In this document: positions 50,735 to 62,400 of the stretch, in pieces
How the letters are laid out: each line of letters begins with the position of its first letter
Numbering within the stretch: the first letter of the stretch is position 1
DNA from: Parelaphostrongylus tenuis
Taxonomy: Eukaryota; Nematoda; Chromadorea; Rhabditida; Metastrongylidae
DNA length: 64,000 bases
Direction of reading: 5' to 3'
NCBI GenBank assembly: GCA_019055375.1
Contig: JAHQIW010005485.1
Span: 620,001 to 684,000, forward strand
Notes under the pieces: model-generated
The model's database searches: none
What the model was told of the DNA's origin: nothing
What the model saw: the letters and a program-made list of their open reading frames with translations, nothing else
Position numbers and translations under genes: made by a program

Positions 50735-53700
50735 CCGTACATTCTATTGAAAAAAAAACACGACCGGTCTTACTGGATGAGCTCTCTAGCCTTGTTCTAT
50801 GCAGAACGAATTTCTTATTCTATGAACACAGCAACTAATTTCACTGATGTGCCTACTTGTGTAGACTATAATCTGTGTGGCAGTCTAATCAGAGACCTGC
50901 CAAATCTACTGCTTGAAAGGCGCTTCAATAATTTTTGATCGCTCTCATTAAATAAGCTTTACTTGTAATCTGGTAGACATAGCAGATATTAACTAGTGTG
51001 TAGAATCAAGCGAGTGTGAAGTGGCTCAGAAAATCCCGCATTTTTTTTAGAATCTCTAATGTCGAAGGTGGCGAACTGGATCCACGAAGTATGCACTGTG
51101 ACATTGGAAGATTTCATTAATAGGTCAAAGGCAAAGTAATAACTTGAAGTACAAGAGAATTCTATTGACCACGATGGTAAGACACCACAAGTTACCTGCG
51201 TTTGCTCAAAAAAAAAAACTCGGCGATCAAGAGAATGACAACTGATGTGGCTAATTTGTGTCACTGGGTAACATAACACAAGTAAGGTAGAACAAGTACG
51301 GACTTTGAATAGGGCTTGGCTTTTTGAATGACTAACAATATGAACTTTCCAATAGTTCCCCGTCTTATCGTTGTTGGGAGATATTCCCGGGTGCCGGACT
51401 GCGATGTAGAGCGGGAGGTTTATCACACAGCAGCTCCTTCCAAATTGAGGAGTTCGACATAGACATCAGGTACTCAGCTAAGAGTGAACATATGTGGAGG
51501 GAAAATTTCCTTGGTTTCAATTAGTCGCAAGGTGGCAATTCCTCTGTGTTCTACAAGTACTGGCGACTACCTGCGTGGTGGCGCTTTGAGGCTCCAGCTA
51601 GCCTGACCTCGGGACTTCAGGGAACAACTAGAGCTACTTTAGCAAAAATCCTGCCTAAGTTCCGCGCACACCTGGTGGTCCCGTCTGCGACGTCGGGTGG
51701 TGAGACGACCGATAAGAAACAGTCAGATTTAGTATTCGACGGGATTTCGTTGGAAGAACGGATTAAACATTCACACCCACAATACGTCATGGAGACTGCT
51801 CCTTAATTTATATCTGTGACATCAGACCACTTTCCTCAGGCGCCAATCTTTGCGCTCTTCTTGAGGCTGCTGGTTACACAAACTCCATGTTGTAACTTTA
51901 TGAAGAACGAAAAGCAGGAAGACAGACGTATGACAATTACATAACGGAACTCACATCATTCGTGGAGGGGAATTACCGCTCAGTATCGAACACGTAGGCT
52001 TAGGCGTACACTGATATGTTTCTCATCTGATCACTTCGCACGAAATCCTTGAATGAGTCTGAATACTCTTCGTCTCCATTTTTCTTGTGATAAGAAAGTC
52101 ATCATCATCAGCTGTTACTTATCAACTTATACTGCTGATGAGAGCTGGCGAACTGGACGGATTTACAACAAGTTGGAGGAAGTCACTAGCAACGGAAAGC
52201 CTTGCAAATTTGTTGTTGAAATATTCAAATCACATTGAGAACGAACAGGAAAAAACATAAGAAAACTCGGATTGGAAGAGCGAAATGAAAACGGAGACCT
52301 TCTTGTAAGATTTGCATCCGTAGTACATTCACCTGAGCTGATAATTAATGCCAGACGAAGAAAATCTTTGTGGGAGGTTTACATCGTCTTACACGAAAAT
52401 GGTTATCCAAAGCAACTAAAAATAATCTATTGTGAAGAAATGCCATTTGCAATGGTCATCTTCCGCTATCGAACCTAATGAACGAAGATGGGGTCATCAC
52501 TATGTCTCACTAAGCTATGAAATTGTCAACCAACCTCCGCAGCATTCGATCGAATACATCAACTCAGTGGTTTTTGAGAGATAGAAAGTTCCGGTTTGTA
52601 AGCTCACAAAAACACTTCTAATGGTCTCATTGTAATATTTACAATAGCAGGATGACTGCTTTGCTATGTTCAGGAGAAATTGCAATTTCTTCCAAAACAT
52701 CTCTGAAAGTTATCTGCATCTTTACCTCCATTATCTTCGACAGTTACGTCCATACGCCGTGACATTTTCAAAGAGATTCCGCCACTCAACGATATTATCT
52801 TTGAAAAGGGACGGTACAAAAACAATATTTTGTGTGAGAACTATCGCACATTTGGTATCTTTATCATCATTTCACACGACCCGTCGTCACGTCTTACTGT
52901 GCGGATCGCAGTACTTCTAACATTCGATTCGTTTTCTCGCATAGATTCTCTACAAGGGTCTTCATCTATCTCACATGTTGTTTCGACTACTGCTCATAGA
53001 TTTTATCTTATTTGCGAGCGTCTTGGAATACTGGTCGAGTCAAAACTCTGTAATCTTTAGGAAAGTCAAGTTAAGGCGTATTCAAGTGATTGCAAGAGAG
53101 TGTTGCAAGAGGAGGTTAAGTCGGCCCGTTGTTCTTTGATGGCCTGTATTATTGCTGAGCACTTGGCCATGAATGAAGAAGCAAAGTAATAGAAAGATTT
53201 CCCTCTTGATAAGGCATATTTCATTCTTTTATTGGCTAGAATGAACGTAAAAAGTTCCAAGTTTTCCAAACATCCGATTTACCTGTCACAACACACATTT
53301 GATGAATAAATGAAGGAGTTGTTGGCAAACAGATAGTACTCACGTTATTGTTATCCTTTACTTTTACGGGAGGAGTAATTCTAAAGACAGTTGTATTGCA
53401 GAACGCGATAGAATGATGCGTTCAGAGTTTACCTCAGCATTGCGATGTCGTACGAACTTGGCCACAGTAGGTTAAACAGTGGATGAATGGAAATCTTTCG
53501 AATGAGATGAGCTTTACCATCACCGGATCTGTGCACACCAACGTGAACGCGATACAAATCCGGATTTCGACTACAACTTTGCTTAAATGTGGTAGAGTTC
53601 ATCACGAATAAGGGCTAAATGACGTACCTCTTAGAGAAACAATGCGCTGCTGTCAGGACGAATTCGCTGTCGATTAGCGCGCCAGCACATCGATGTGTAC

Positions 53701-53864
53701 CTTTATATAGTAATTGCACAGTCCAGGGCCATGAATGCGGTTCAGTTTCAATGCCGCCTACTAGGCGATTTTCGGGCATCTGTAGAACAACTGCACTATT
53801 GGGTTTTCTCACAAGTTTTGGCATTAGGTCAGTAAGCACCAAATTTTGATTTAGACATGGATCA
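50113..53864 (-). CDS. Trypsin-like serine protease (S1 family)
   Basis: Exons 53864-53628, 53576-53433, 53380-53283, 50539-50376 and 50280-50113 join in phase and end at TAA. The zymogen cleavage site is ENR|LVGG. The triad is present: His in LTAAHC, Asp in YDIAML and Ser in GDSGGPL. The Asp six residues before the catalytic Ser (IIDSCQGDSGGP) and Gly in SWGIGCG predict trypsin-like cleavage after Arg/Lys. The C-terminus [15 protein letters not shown] is typical S1. Cysteines suit four or more disulfides, including one to the propeptide. Probably secreted; physiological role unknown. Intron 3 is 2.7 kb and contains a TA microsatellite and an RTE relic. The first exon here begins with one base needing two from upstream, so at least one more 5' exon exists. 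Confidence 0.85.
50571..50737. repeat. TA microsatellites in protease intron
   Basis: An uninterrupted TA run of about 54 bp (50571-50624), an ATAC/TATG tract, and a second TA run (50699-50735). On the minus strand the first run ends about 30 bp upstream of the acceptor (ATATAG) of the exon at 50539. Confidence 0.95.
50940..52040. other. Protease intron, no supported feature
   Basis: The minus frame 50989-51426 and the plus frame 51546-51806 have no splice or family support. The latter may be decayed retrotransposon sequence, given the RTE relic immediately downstream, but I cannot show it. Confidence 0.3.
52050..52450 (+). pseudogene. RTE-type endonuclease domain relic
   Basis: Conceptual translation shows [16 protein letters not shown], then a Y..LEEV block, then [14 protein letters not shown]. 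These match the order in RTE endonucleases: (I/V)I(S/N)CY.PT..AD, Y..L.(E/D), and G..(N/D)(E/D)NG..L..(F/L). The catalytic block between them is damaged, with a stop after KSH. A dead non-LTR fragment inside the protease intron. Confidence 0.7.
52840..53110 (-). repeat. Repeat family D copy
   Basis: Inverse of the family blocks: ACTGTGCGGATCGCAGTACT, ATTCGATTCGTTTTCTCGC and GCGTCTTGGAATACTGGTCG on plus. Intronic to the protease gene. Confidence 0.6.
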
Positions 53865-54029
53865 CTGGTAGTCATTCGATAGCCCCAATGTCAAGAATTT
53901 TGATGCAAAGAGTAGTTCTTGAAAATGTCTATATGGAGAGCTGTCAGAGCAAAAAGAGAATCATGTTTCGCACTCAAAGTATTTAGCTTATCGCTTGGAC
54001 TTTACAGCAGGTTTATCCATCAATGTCAA

Positions 54030-54320
54030 CCAAAAAAAAAAGATTTTGCACCTATAAAACGGTAGATAAAGTATTATCTACAATCCATGTGCAAAAAACC
54101 TACAAATTTTTCCTGGAAGAGGAAAAGGAGTTCGAAAAATTTTGTACCTATAGAACAAGAGAACAAAGTCTCTTCTGCAATTCTTTTATAAAAAACCTCA
54201 AAATTTTTTCTGGAAGAGGAAAAGGAGTTTGAAAAATTTTTTGTACCTATAGAACGACAGAACAAAGCCTCTGCAATTCCTATACAAAAAACCTAGAAAT
54301 TTTTCCGGGAGGGGAAGGAG
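54030..54320 (+). repeat. Tandem repeat, about 108-bp unit, three copies
   Basis: The unit GCACCTATAAAACG ... AAAAAACCTACAAATTTTTC ... GGAAGAGGAAAAGGAG recurs three times with drift. It is located between the first two protease exon candidates. Frames in it on both strands are repeat artefacts. Confidence 0.8.
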
Positions 54321-54589
54321 ATTTTTCCGGCTTGTTCTAACAGCTTCGTTGTAGGACTATGGAAGTCAAAAGGCCATAAACGCCATCTGTAGGCTATGGA
54401 AATTTCGAGCTGTTATCAAAGACCTGTAGATGCCAATGGCGTTCATTCCAAATGAAGACTTTCAAAATGACCTGATACACGCTTGTTCAAAGTCTCAGTA
54501 AGGTTGCGCGCAGTGATTCAGTGTTCATTGTCGTAACTTTGTTAGCATTCAAAAATACAAAACACAAAAAATAGAGTAAATTGACTTAC

Positions 54590-54718
54590 AACGAAATCAA
54601 AGTGATGACCTGAATGTGATTTTGAGACTTTATCGGGAACCTCGCCACAACCGGCTTCAACGTGGAATTCGTGTAGCATGGAAATACAGACGCTGATAGC
54701 CCAGCATTTCACTAGCAT
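54590..54718 (-). CDS. Probable signal-peptide exon of the protease
   Basis: ATG at 54718, encoding MLVKCWAISVCISMLHEFHV then EAGCGEVPDK..., a short hydrophobic leader with a plausible cleavage before GCGE. It ends in phase 0 at a strong GTAAGT. The next known protease exon (53864) needs two carried bases, so a direct join would be out of frame. An additional small exon between them, or a different first exon, is required. Membership in the protease gene is inferred from position, strand and the Cys-rich propeptide start. Confidence 0.5.
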
Positions 54719-54844
54719 TTTGCTCAATGGCCCCACTCATATCGCACTTTCCCTGTGGGAATCGATTAGGTCAATTAGTCCCCTACTACCAACGGCAACA
54801 CCTACAGTGTCGGATTTCAGTTTTGGAACAAACTTCCGTAACTC

Positions 54845-55140
54845 AAGGACAAAAAGCTCTCAGTGTTGATCAAACACTGAGGGATAAGTCATGCGTTCGA
54901 CTTTATCAAGCATCGCCCAAGGTGATTAAATGCATATTTGACCTTTGTAGGACTCGCGGTGGCTCACTAATGTGTCAAAGTGGCTGCCCTTTCGAAGATA
55001 TCTGGTACAAATTCACCAACGGCGGAGCAATGAAAGGTATGATGAGATCTGAGCTCAGGATCGAACTGCCAACCATCGATTGAGCGACAACCGACGTATG
55101 TGTATCGCACAGCACCTCTAACCAATCCACCATACGCGCT
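54845..55140 (-). repeat. SINE family B copy
   Basis: Plus landmarks: AAAGCTCTCAGTGTTGATCA, GTCATGCGTTCGACTTTATC, AGGTGATTAAATGCATATTT and CAGGATCGAACTGCCAACC. Confidence 0.7.
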
Positions 55141-55329
55141 CTCTTTTAGCTAATCCTTTTATAACTGATGTTCTAGAGTCATTATATCATCCGTCATCAG
55201 ATCTACTGTGTAAATGCCATCGCTTGCACGCAATCCGTTTTCTCGCGTTCGTAGTCACAAAAGGTTTGCGAACACTTCGCGTGTGGTTCTTTTCGGTTAT
55301 CCGTGAACAACTGAAGATACGACCCCTAC

Positions 55330-56050
55330 CGCTGGACAAGAAGTCTTCATAAGGGTGTTGGGAATCGTCCGAAAGCTCGAATGTCTGGTTAGTGAACTAC
55401 TTGGTCGCTTTCTAAAAACATCCTTTGTAACGCTGTAAATTTCAAAGTTATATTATGTTTTACACTCGTCGCTTGATTCTACTATTACTTCGGTGAAGGC
55501 ACGAAACGCACATGAACGTTTAGAGGAAATCTTGCAATATCAGAGTCATACATTTTATCTGAAGTTTCTTTTGAGGAGGAGAAACAATCCCTAATTGAAT
55601 AACAAAAATCGCACTTCAAATGTGAGCCGCCTCGGTCGCCGTGTTGAAACCATGAGCAACCTCCCCCCCCTGCCCAATCCCCATCTTCCCAGCCCGTAGA
55701 TTAGCCCAAAAGCAAACGCCCACGCATGTCAGTCAGTCTTATTCCACTGTCTTTCCAGAAATTAAGCACAACATTGGAATCCCTGGAACTCACGCTATCG
55801 AATGATAACTAAAAGTCTGAATGAAGAGCTCTAATCTGCCAGAAAAACGCGTGTGTGAAACGCAAATGTTCCCTTTTTGCTGAGGCGTTATAAAGAAAGA
55901 CTTTCTCAAAAATGCCCATAAAGCGCACTAGACAGAGATTTGAGGTTTCAAATGAATATTAGAAGTGCAATTGGAAGACTTTGTTCAGGGAGTCGCTTCT
56001 TCATTTGTTTCCGGATGACCGAAAAGAACCGCGAGTTATTGCGACTGCTG
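55330..56050. repeat. Foldback family E, diverged copy
   Basis: Contains GGAATCGTCCGAAAGCTCGA, AACACGTTTGTAACGCTGTAA-like blocks, TTAAGCACAACATTGGAATC, AAGAGCTCTAATCTGCCAG and a TTCATTTGTTTCC end. A copy of the CAAAAATCGCAC block of the 35.0-kb repeat is nested within. Frames 55940-56532 overlap it. Confidence 0.5.
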
Positions 56051-56059
56051 CTAGAGGTC

Positions 56060-57285
56060 GTCATCTTGTGGATGGACGATGAAGAACACTGGCGAACGAT
56101 TCTTTCCGCAATTTCGAAGATACGAGCTGTTCCCACGTGACTGCAGAAGAGCCTTGTAAGGGGGTAGGGGGGGGGGAGGGGCGAGTCGGGGCCAGCACAC
56201 TGCTTCCTGACAAACTCATCACTGAACACTCGGTCATGTCTTTCTCATCACGTTCGGAACACTTAGGAGGAAGAATAACCGCGCTCCAGCTCTTCTCACT
56301 GGAGCAGCATTTGTGTTTTGGCCACACTTTTTCCGCAACTTTTCCCTTTTCCCATGCTCAGTGTGTCGTTGTCACTAATAATTGGGCGGTGCCGATCAAT
56401 CCCATTATCCTTTTCATTTGTTTTTTGCCATTATTTCCTTTTTATTGTCTAGATTGTGTTGTCAAAAGTTACAAAGATTGTATAGGCTTTTGTCTTTCTC
56501 TAGGAATTCACCTTAGTGCTAATCCTCAATGATCTACAACGAATTTCGCTATAACTCCAGTAAAAGCTACAATATTCACACTTCCCCTTTCATTCCCCTC
56601 ATGAATACGAGGCGCATTTCCTCTTCTATTCGATCCGGATCGACATCATTGACCGCGGCATTTTACTCTCTTCGCTGTGTTCATCACTTCGTTGTTTTGT
56701 TTAACCCCTTGCGGACCATCGTTGTTGGGCAGGCGGCATCGCGCCGTCGCTTGCGCGGCGTTCACAGGCAGGCAGCATCTACAAGTTGATCTCTGCCTCT
56801 GTCTGCGTCTGCCTTCCCGCGAGACACGACGCCGCCATCAGAGTATCTGAGTGAGATTTGACGTTGCGCGGCCTGGTAGAAAACGTACCACGTGGTCCAT
56901 GAAGCGTAAGAAGGAGTGATTATCTTTATCATATTTGTGTGTAGATGCCCTTTCTCATGATATGATGCTCTCTCTCATCTTTTCACTCTTTCTTTCCTTT
57001 TTTCTTTTCTTTTGTCGCCATTCTCCTATTTCTTCAACCATTTCCTACCGTTTTCGTCGCTTTTCTCTTTATTGTCTTATTTCCATTTCTTCGCATTCTC
57101 ATACTTATTCGCTTCGCCGCTCCATTAGCGTGGCACCGTTGTGTACCACCGTTTACGGTGTTGTGCGCCGCGTGCAGCGTGCAGTTTGTATTGGTACTTT
57201 TCAAATGAAGATATGCTAATTTATCTGGTTAATTGAGATTCTGAAAGGATACTACCACTATTAAATGGCATAATATGCTGATCAA
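56060..57285. other. Intergenic, no supported gene
   Basis: Includes a G-run (56160-56180) and a C/T-rich tract (56960-57110). Plus frames here follow composition. A CGCCGTCGC GC-rich patch lies near 56.74-56.76 kb. Confidence 0.35.
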
Positions 57286-57289
57286 GCAT

Positions 57290-57680
57290 TTATTAGCCCT
57301 TTCGGAACCGCGGACCCACCTCCTCTGCACCTCTGTCCCCGGCGTGGGGAGCGCTGAACGGCTCTTGTGCTGTCGTGCATCGGGTCTGGGATACTATGAG
57401 CTGGGCGAAGTACAATAAACTGTCCTGATGGCCCATTGGACTGAAAACAAATAAGTGGATCACGCAGACTTTAATTCTTATTATAAACTAAATTACATTG
57501 GGAACTATCACAATGTCATTCAGAGCGAAAAAAAAGCTAGACATGGAAGTTGGATATATAATTTGTTTCAGTTCAGTATGTCATAGTGATTCCCGACCCG
57601 ATGGACGCAGCACGAAGAGCCGTACAGTGTTCCCACGCTAGGGGTCAGAGACGCAGAGGGGGTGGGTCCGCAGTCCCGAA
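57290..57680. repeat. Family C dispersed repeat, two pieces inverted
   Basis: AGCCCTTTCGGAACCGCGGA..CACCTCCTCTGCACCTC at 57295-57340 and its inverse GCAGAGGGGGTGGGTCCGCA near 57650-57675, with GACAGCACAAGAGCC-type arms. It forms a loose hairpin with about 300 bp between. Confidence 0.55.
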
Positions 57681-58344
57681 GTTGAAGCTTCTTCAGTATA
57701 AAGAAAGCCCATGTGTCGAAAAACTTTTATTTTTCGACCTGGAAACCACATTCTTACTCGGTATTTTTTCCCTTTTTAATATTTTCCAGATGTCCCATAG
57801 CTTGAGAAGTACACAATTTGAGGCTAAGCTTGTTTGTGAGAGAACTTACATAATGCATTTTTCATAGTACAAAAAAGTGACGTTTCACTTACGAAATGCA
57901 TTGTTCCAACTTCACTTGAATTTTCTGTCATATAGTAAAAATTCGACTCTTCGTAAACTTCGTTACCAGAAAAAGACAGATACTGAAGCAACTTTCATGA
58001 ACATTTCGTTAATAAGAGGAACGCGCCACGCCCACGCGCCGTCGAAAGTCCCATTTTTCAAGGGAAATGACATTTTTGATAAACAAAAAAACATTTCCAA
58101 CTTTTCCTCACATTTCTTTTGAGAAATCTTTTGGATTATAATTCGAAAACTTATTTCCTGCATTTTACGACTTTTAGAAAAATCTTACATGATATTCAAC
58201 GAATGGATTACTTCGCGATTCATTTATTTGTGGCATAAATAAGGCGAATTGTTGCTCACATATGAGTTAAAGATAAATGTGACTGAATATAAATAAATAA
58301 CAATATCGGTCGAAATAGGACCTTTTGTAAATATTTGCTATTTC

Positions 58345-58626
58345 TCATGAGAAATGCGGGTTTTCAGAGGAAATATTGGCGTTGTTCCGGCTACCCATGG
58401 CTTCACTGAGATCTCTTTCATCATGATCCATCATTGACTGACAACTAACCCTCTTTAGTGACGATTGAAGGCCAAATTCCAATGCAAAACTGCCACATTG
58501 AGCACGCCGAGTGATCACTGCCTGCCACGGGTGAAACCAACGTCGCGCAGAACGAGTTAAAATGACTATATTTTTGAGCCTTTGACGACCATGAGAGTCA
58601 TTTTTATGCCCACCGCGCGACGTCAA
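58345..58626 (-). CDS. Hypothetical open frame, possible exon
   Basis: A 93-codon minus-strand frame with balanced composition ending ...MMDHDERDLSEAMGSRNNAN... and a stop at 58345. The first half is basic and Trp-containing, the second acidic. No splice partner, no recognised domain, and the nearest minus-strand gene is 3.6 kb away. It could be a terminal exon of an unseen gene or a chance frame. Confidence 0.2.
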   Translation of the reverse strand: MTSRGGHKNDSHGRQRLKNIVILTRSARRWFHPWQAVITRRAQCGSFALEFGLQSSLKRVSCQSMMDHDERDLSEAMGSRNNANISSENPHFS

Positions 58627-58814
58627 ATTTCACTCAGCTACTGTAATGGCGGCCCACGTCTCGTGGGGAGGCAGAAAGATAGCCATATACAGAAGCACAA
58701 ACGTGCAGAGCCGCTTGTCTGACTGCCGGCAAGTGACGCCACGACGCCGCTTGCTTATCAGCGCTGGTCTCCAAACCGTTAAGGAATGGTTTTTCTTTTC
58801 TCCCTGTATACTGA

Positions 58815-59115
58815 TGGGTGACGCAGTGGCTAGATGTGCTCTGCGTCGCACAAAAGGTCAATAGTTCGATTTCACGCTCATGGTTCACCAGGCCATTCGT
58901 CGCTCCGAGGTCGGTAAATTAGAACCAGAATGGTCTCAGACTTGACTGGGAGGATAATTAGCACTGACTCGGTTCAGAGGGAGGCTACCTCGAGTCATTG
59001 TAAAAGCCAGATATGCATTCAATCACCTTAAACGAAATCAAAAATTGGAGACGAATGCGTGGCGCATCCCTAAGGGATTGATCAACGCCAAGAGCCTTAT
59101 CTTTTTTAGAGCTTT
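58815..59115 (+). repeat. SINE family B copy, plus strand
   Basis: Reads in its own sense: GACGCAGTGGCTAGATGTG (box A), AGTTCGATTTCACGCTCATG (box B), GTCTCAGACTTGACTGGGAG, GCATTCAATCACCTTAAACG, CGAATGCGTGGCGCATCC, then a T run (CTTATCTTTTTT). Confidence 0.8.
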
Positions 59116-59420
59116 TATTCTGATGGGTTTGCAATAAGTTTTAGCAATAACCATCTCGCTCTTGCTTATGAAAAAAAAATTCTGAATTATTCGTCTTGTA
59201 TGTTCCTATTCTGAAAAGTTTCTGTCAATACCCTCATCACTGCGTTGTTTTCTTCAGAGTTTGGGGGTTGTTCTCACACAATCCGTAAAGTAGCTTTTTT
59301 TAATGTTACGATTGATTTGATTCCTCTTCTATTGCATGATCATATATGGATGGTTTAGAACACCCAACAGACACTCTCCGTTCTATGGTACTTTGATTTC
59401 TGAAGGCGGCTGGGAACGTC

Positions 59421-62400
59421 ATGGATTTCTTTGGACAAGATCAAATATTTGATCATTTGGTGATATGGGCAAGTTTGTTGTTGTTTTTCGTTATGAAATT
59501 GAAAGAATCCAGTGACTTGGGAGGTCGTTCATGGCCTCGTGACCACTGAGATTTGAGGGGCCTCATGTACCTTTGTGCGTACATCAGAAAAATGAAGATT
59601 GTCATCTTTATTACAGATGAAATCCTTGAGTTTTACATCGTTGAGTCTCGAGCCAATGTGTTTAAGAACCGGCCGTGCATTCGCAGAGGTGTTACATGGA
59701 ATGTGAGCGATGTTTCTTAACAGATTTTCCTCGAAAACATCTGGCTAATGATCCCGCGAAATCTTTCTTTTTCAGGTTTCGTAAATGTTTTCCACTGGTC
59801 CACACTAAATCGTGATCACTGGGTTTTTTTCACGCGCTATTTTGACTTCTGGTACGGTTTAATGGTTATAGAGACGAATATTTCTTCAATGAGATGTGGA
59901 TGGAAATGATTGCGTATTATGACTTCGATACGAACTGGAGAGTCAAAGCTAACAATCTTCGTAAGCTAATCAACAGTCTTTCTTTCGACTAGTTGCTGAA
60001 CTGCTTGTACACATCAAAGTTTCCATTCATTGAGAAGCTTGCCACTACGGGATAAGAATAGGCAATCATGGCTGTAATTTGCAGCGAAGAAATAGCATCA
60101 TGATGTCTCCTGTGTCGCCTATAACTCATAAATCATCAAGCATATTGAGTGGACTTAGGCACTTCACATTTGTCTCTGTGATGCGCTAGAGTCCTTGATG
60201 GGCTCCAGTCGACCTGAATCAGCCAACAATCACTCCTAAGTAGGGGTTGTCCCGCGGTTTTTTTCGCATTTCAGCTCCTTTGTTAATCCAATTGTTATTT
60301 GATCAAAGCGATCAGTTGATCAGCAGTGTATTCACCGTCATAATCAATGATGCTCAACCGTCTGCTAGGCAAAGAGATGATGTCCTCTCGCTAGAAAAAA
60401 TGAGATTGACGTTCAAAGGAGTTGGATGAGCTCAATTCAGAGCTGGTTGTAGTCCTTGATTTTTTTTCTACCGTAGATGCTGCTTCAGGGCGCTGAAGAG
60501 ATGATAATCCGATGTAGCAGTACCAGAGCTATACGGTTGATGTTGTACCGTGGTCCAGCTCAGTTTTTCCAATTTGTGAAGGGTCGACCTGGCAATGTGA
60601 GGCCAAGCGTTATTCTGAAGAACATTGACACTGAATTGTTTCAGAGAGGCTTCTCGCGATGCTGCGCTCAACTTTCGGAGTTGCTTACCGTGGAGTCGGC
60701 ATTGAGGTTGTTTGTTGAGCGGCTATCAAAGCAGCATATCCTACCAATCATACAATACCGAGGGCATGATCTTTCGAGCATGCATGAGCCAAAATAGTTG
60801 AGCTTGCACAGCAGAGTGCGGGGTGATCCACACTACTGCCGATCTTACCCCAAGATTTGAATTCCATGTAGATATAGCGTTTGACTTAATGGTAAGAAGT
60901 GCTGTGCTACCCACACATGGTTGACGGTCGGTAGTTGGTGGTTTGATCTCGAGCTCAAAATTCGCCAAGACTTCCATACTTTGGTCTGCGAATCGCTATA
61001 GAACTTATTTGTAAGGGTAGCTGCACTGACTTGATACGCCATTAGGCCAACGCAAGTCAATTCAACCCATTGAATACTGCAGGGACGCGCCAGTAGCCCT
61101 GCAAATTCAATGGATTAAGGTCAGTATGCATTCAGCCACTTCAGACAAACAGATGAGGACGAATGCATGGCGCATTATCTAGGGTTTGTTCAACGGCGAG
61201 AGCTTTATTTACTGGTCTTGTCACGAATTATAAGCGAATCTGCTCTGTGGTTATTGAAAAAAGAACTACCTTGACTGTTTTTAAAACTGTTCTTTTCCCT
61301 AGAGTGATTGTTTTTATTTATTGCTTTTTTGATTTTACTATGAAAAGTATCATTTATTCATTCCGTCATTCAGCTTACGCGTAGCTTAGGAGATTACTAT
61401 GAAGAATATGTCCATAGAATCGTGAAAGGAGCAAATCTACTCGATATAGATGAGAAGGAGTTTGGTACGTTGTTAAACGAGGCTTGTGAAATCAAACTTT
61501 ATCCTTTAACTATTTCATATTTACTTACTTGGATACGTCGAAAGTTAGTCGCCTGGAATTATTCATCACATACTCATACATGCAGCTAGTTGACGCGAAC
61601 CACGAGCACGTTTGATCCTCTGGTGGATGGCAATCCACTCTTGCATCCTTTTGCGATCCATTGGACTGCTTCGGTTGTCCATTTGCTATCGACTTCAATG
61701 ACTCATCAATGATTATATTCTTTTTTTTCAATTCATATTTTTCGAGTACTGAGAAATTGAATTCCACAGCGAACTTCTCAGTCAGTTAATGTTCCCTAGC
61801 GCTCAGTTAATAGACACGTCCATTTTCTCGACATGGTTGCAGCGTTAACCCACTCTTAGGGTCTAACCTCAAGGATTGAACCATTGCATAAAAAAAGAAA
61901 TACCAAGAGTTTGTGCTCGATGATTGTCGGCAGTTGTAAGACGTCCCATCGCGGCCCTTGCTACTCTCCTTGTGCATAATTCCTCCATCAATATGTATTC
62001 AATATCCATTGAACTCCATTCGCGCACATGATATTTCTGTAAAAATAGAGCTGTTTGGCACGATTTGCTAATAGCTTCTGGGAAACTGAGTTTTTTTAAA
62101 ATTCACATGCAGTTCATCCTTCATCCAACCTCGTTGAGCTCTTTAAACATCATTTCTGCTTTGGTGGTATGTCTGGAGAACATGAAATCTTAGCAAGGCA
62201 ACAATGAGAAGTTCGCTACCAATTTCATGGTTTTCCCAACCGAGCTACTTCATTGTCCGCTGCTACGCGGCAACCTTTCTATGACTACTTTTCTTCAGAC
62301 GACGAAGGCGCTGTGCTTTAGTATTGTAGTATCAGCAGTCAACTAGAGTTCCTACATAGTTTTTCCGTGTAATTCAAGAGCCTGACGTCGCACATTGATG

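Noticed and set aside
60000..60430. Full-length mariner element
   Set aside because: Only the C-terminal catalytic half is recognisable; no terminal inverted repeats or N-terminal domain could be found around it.
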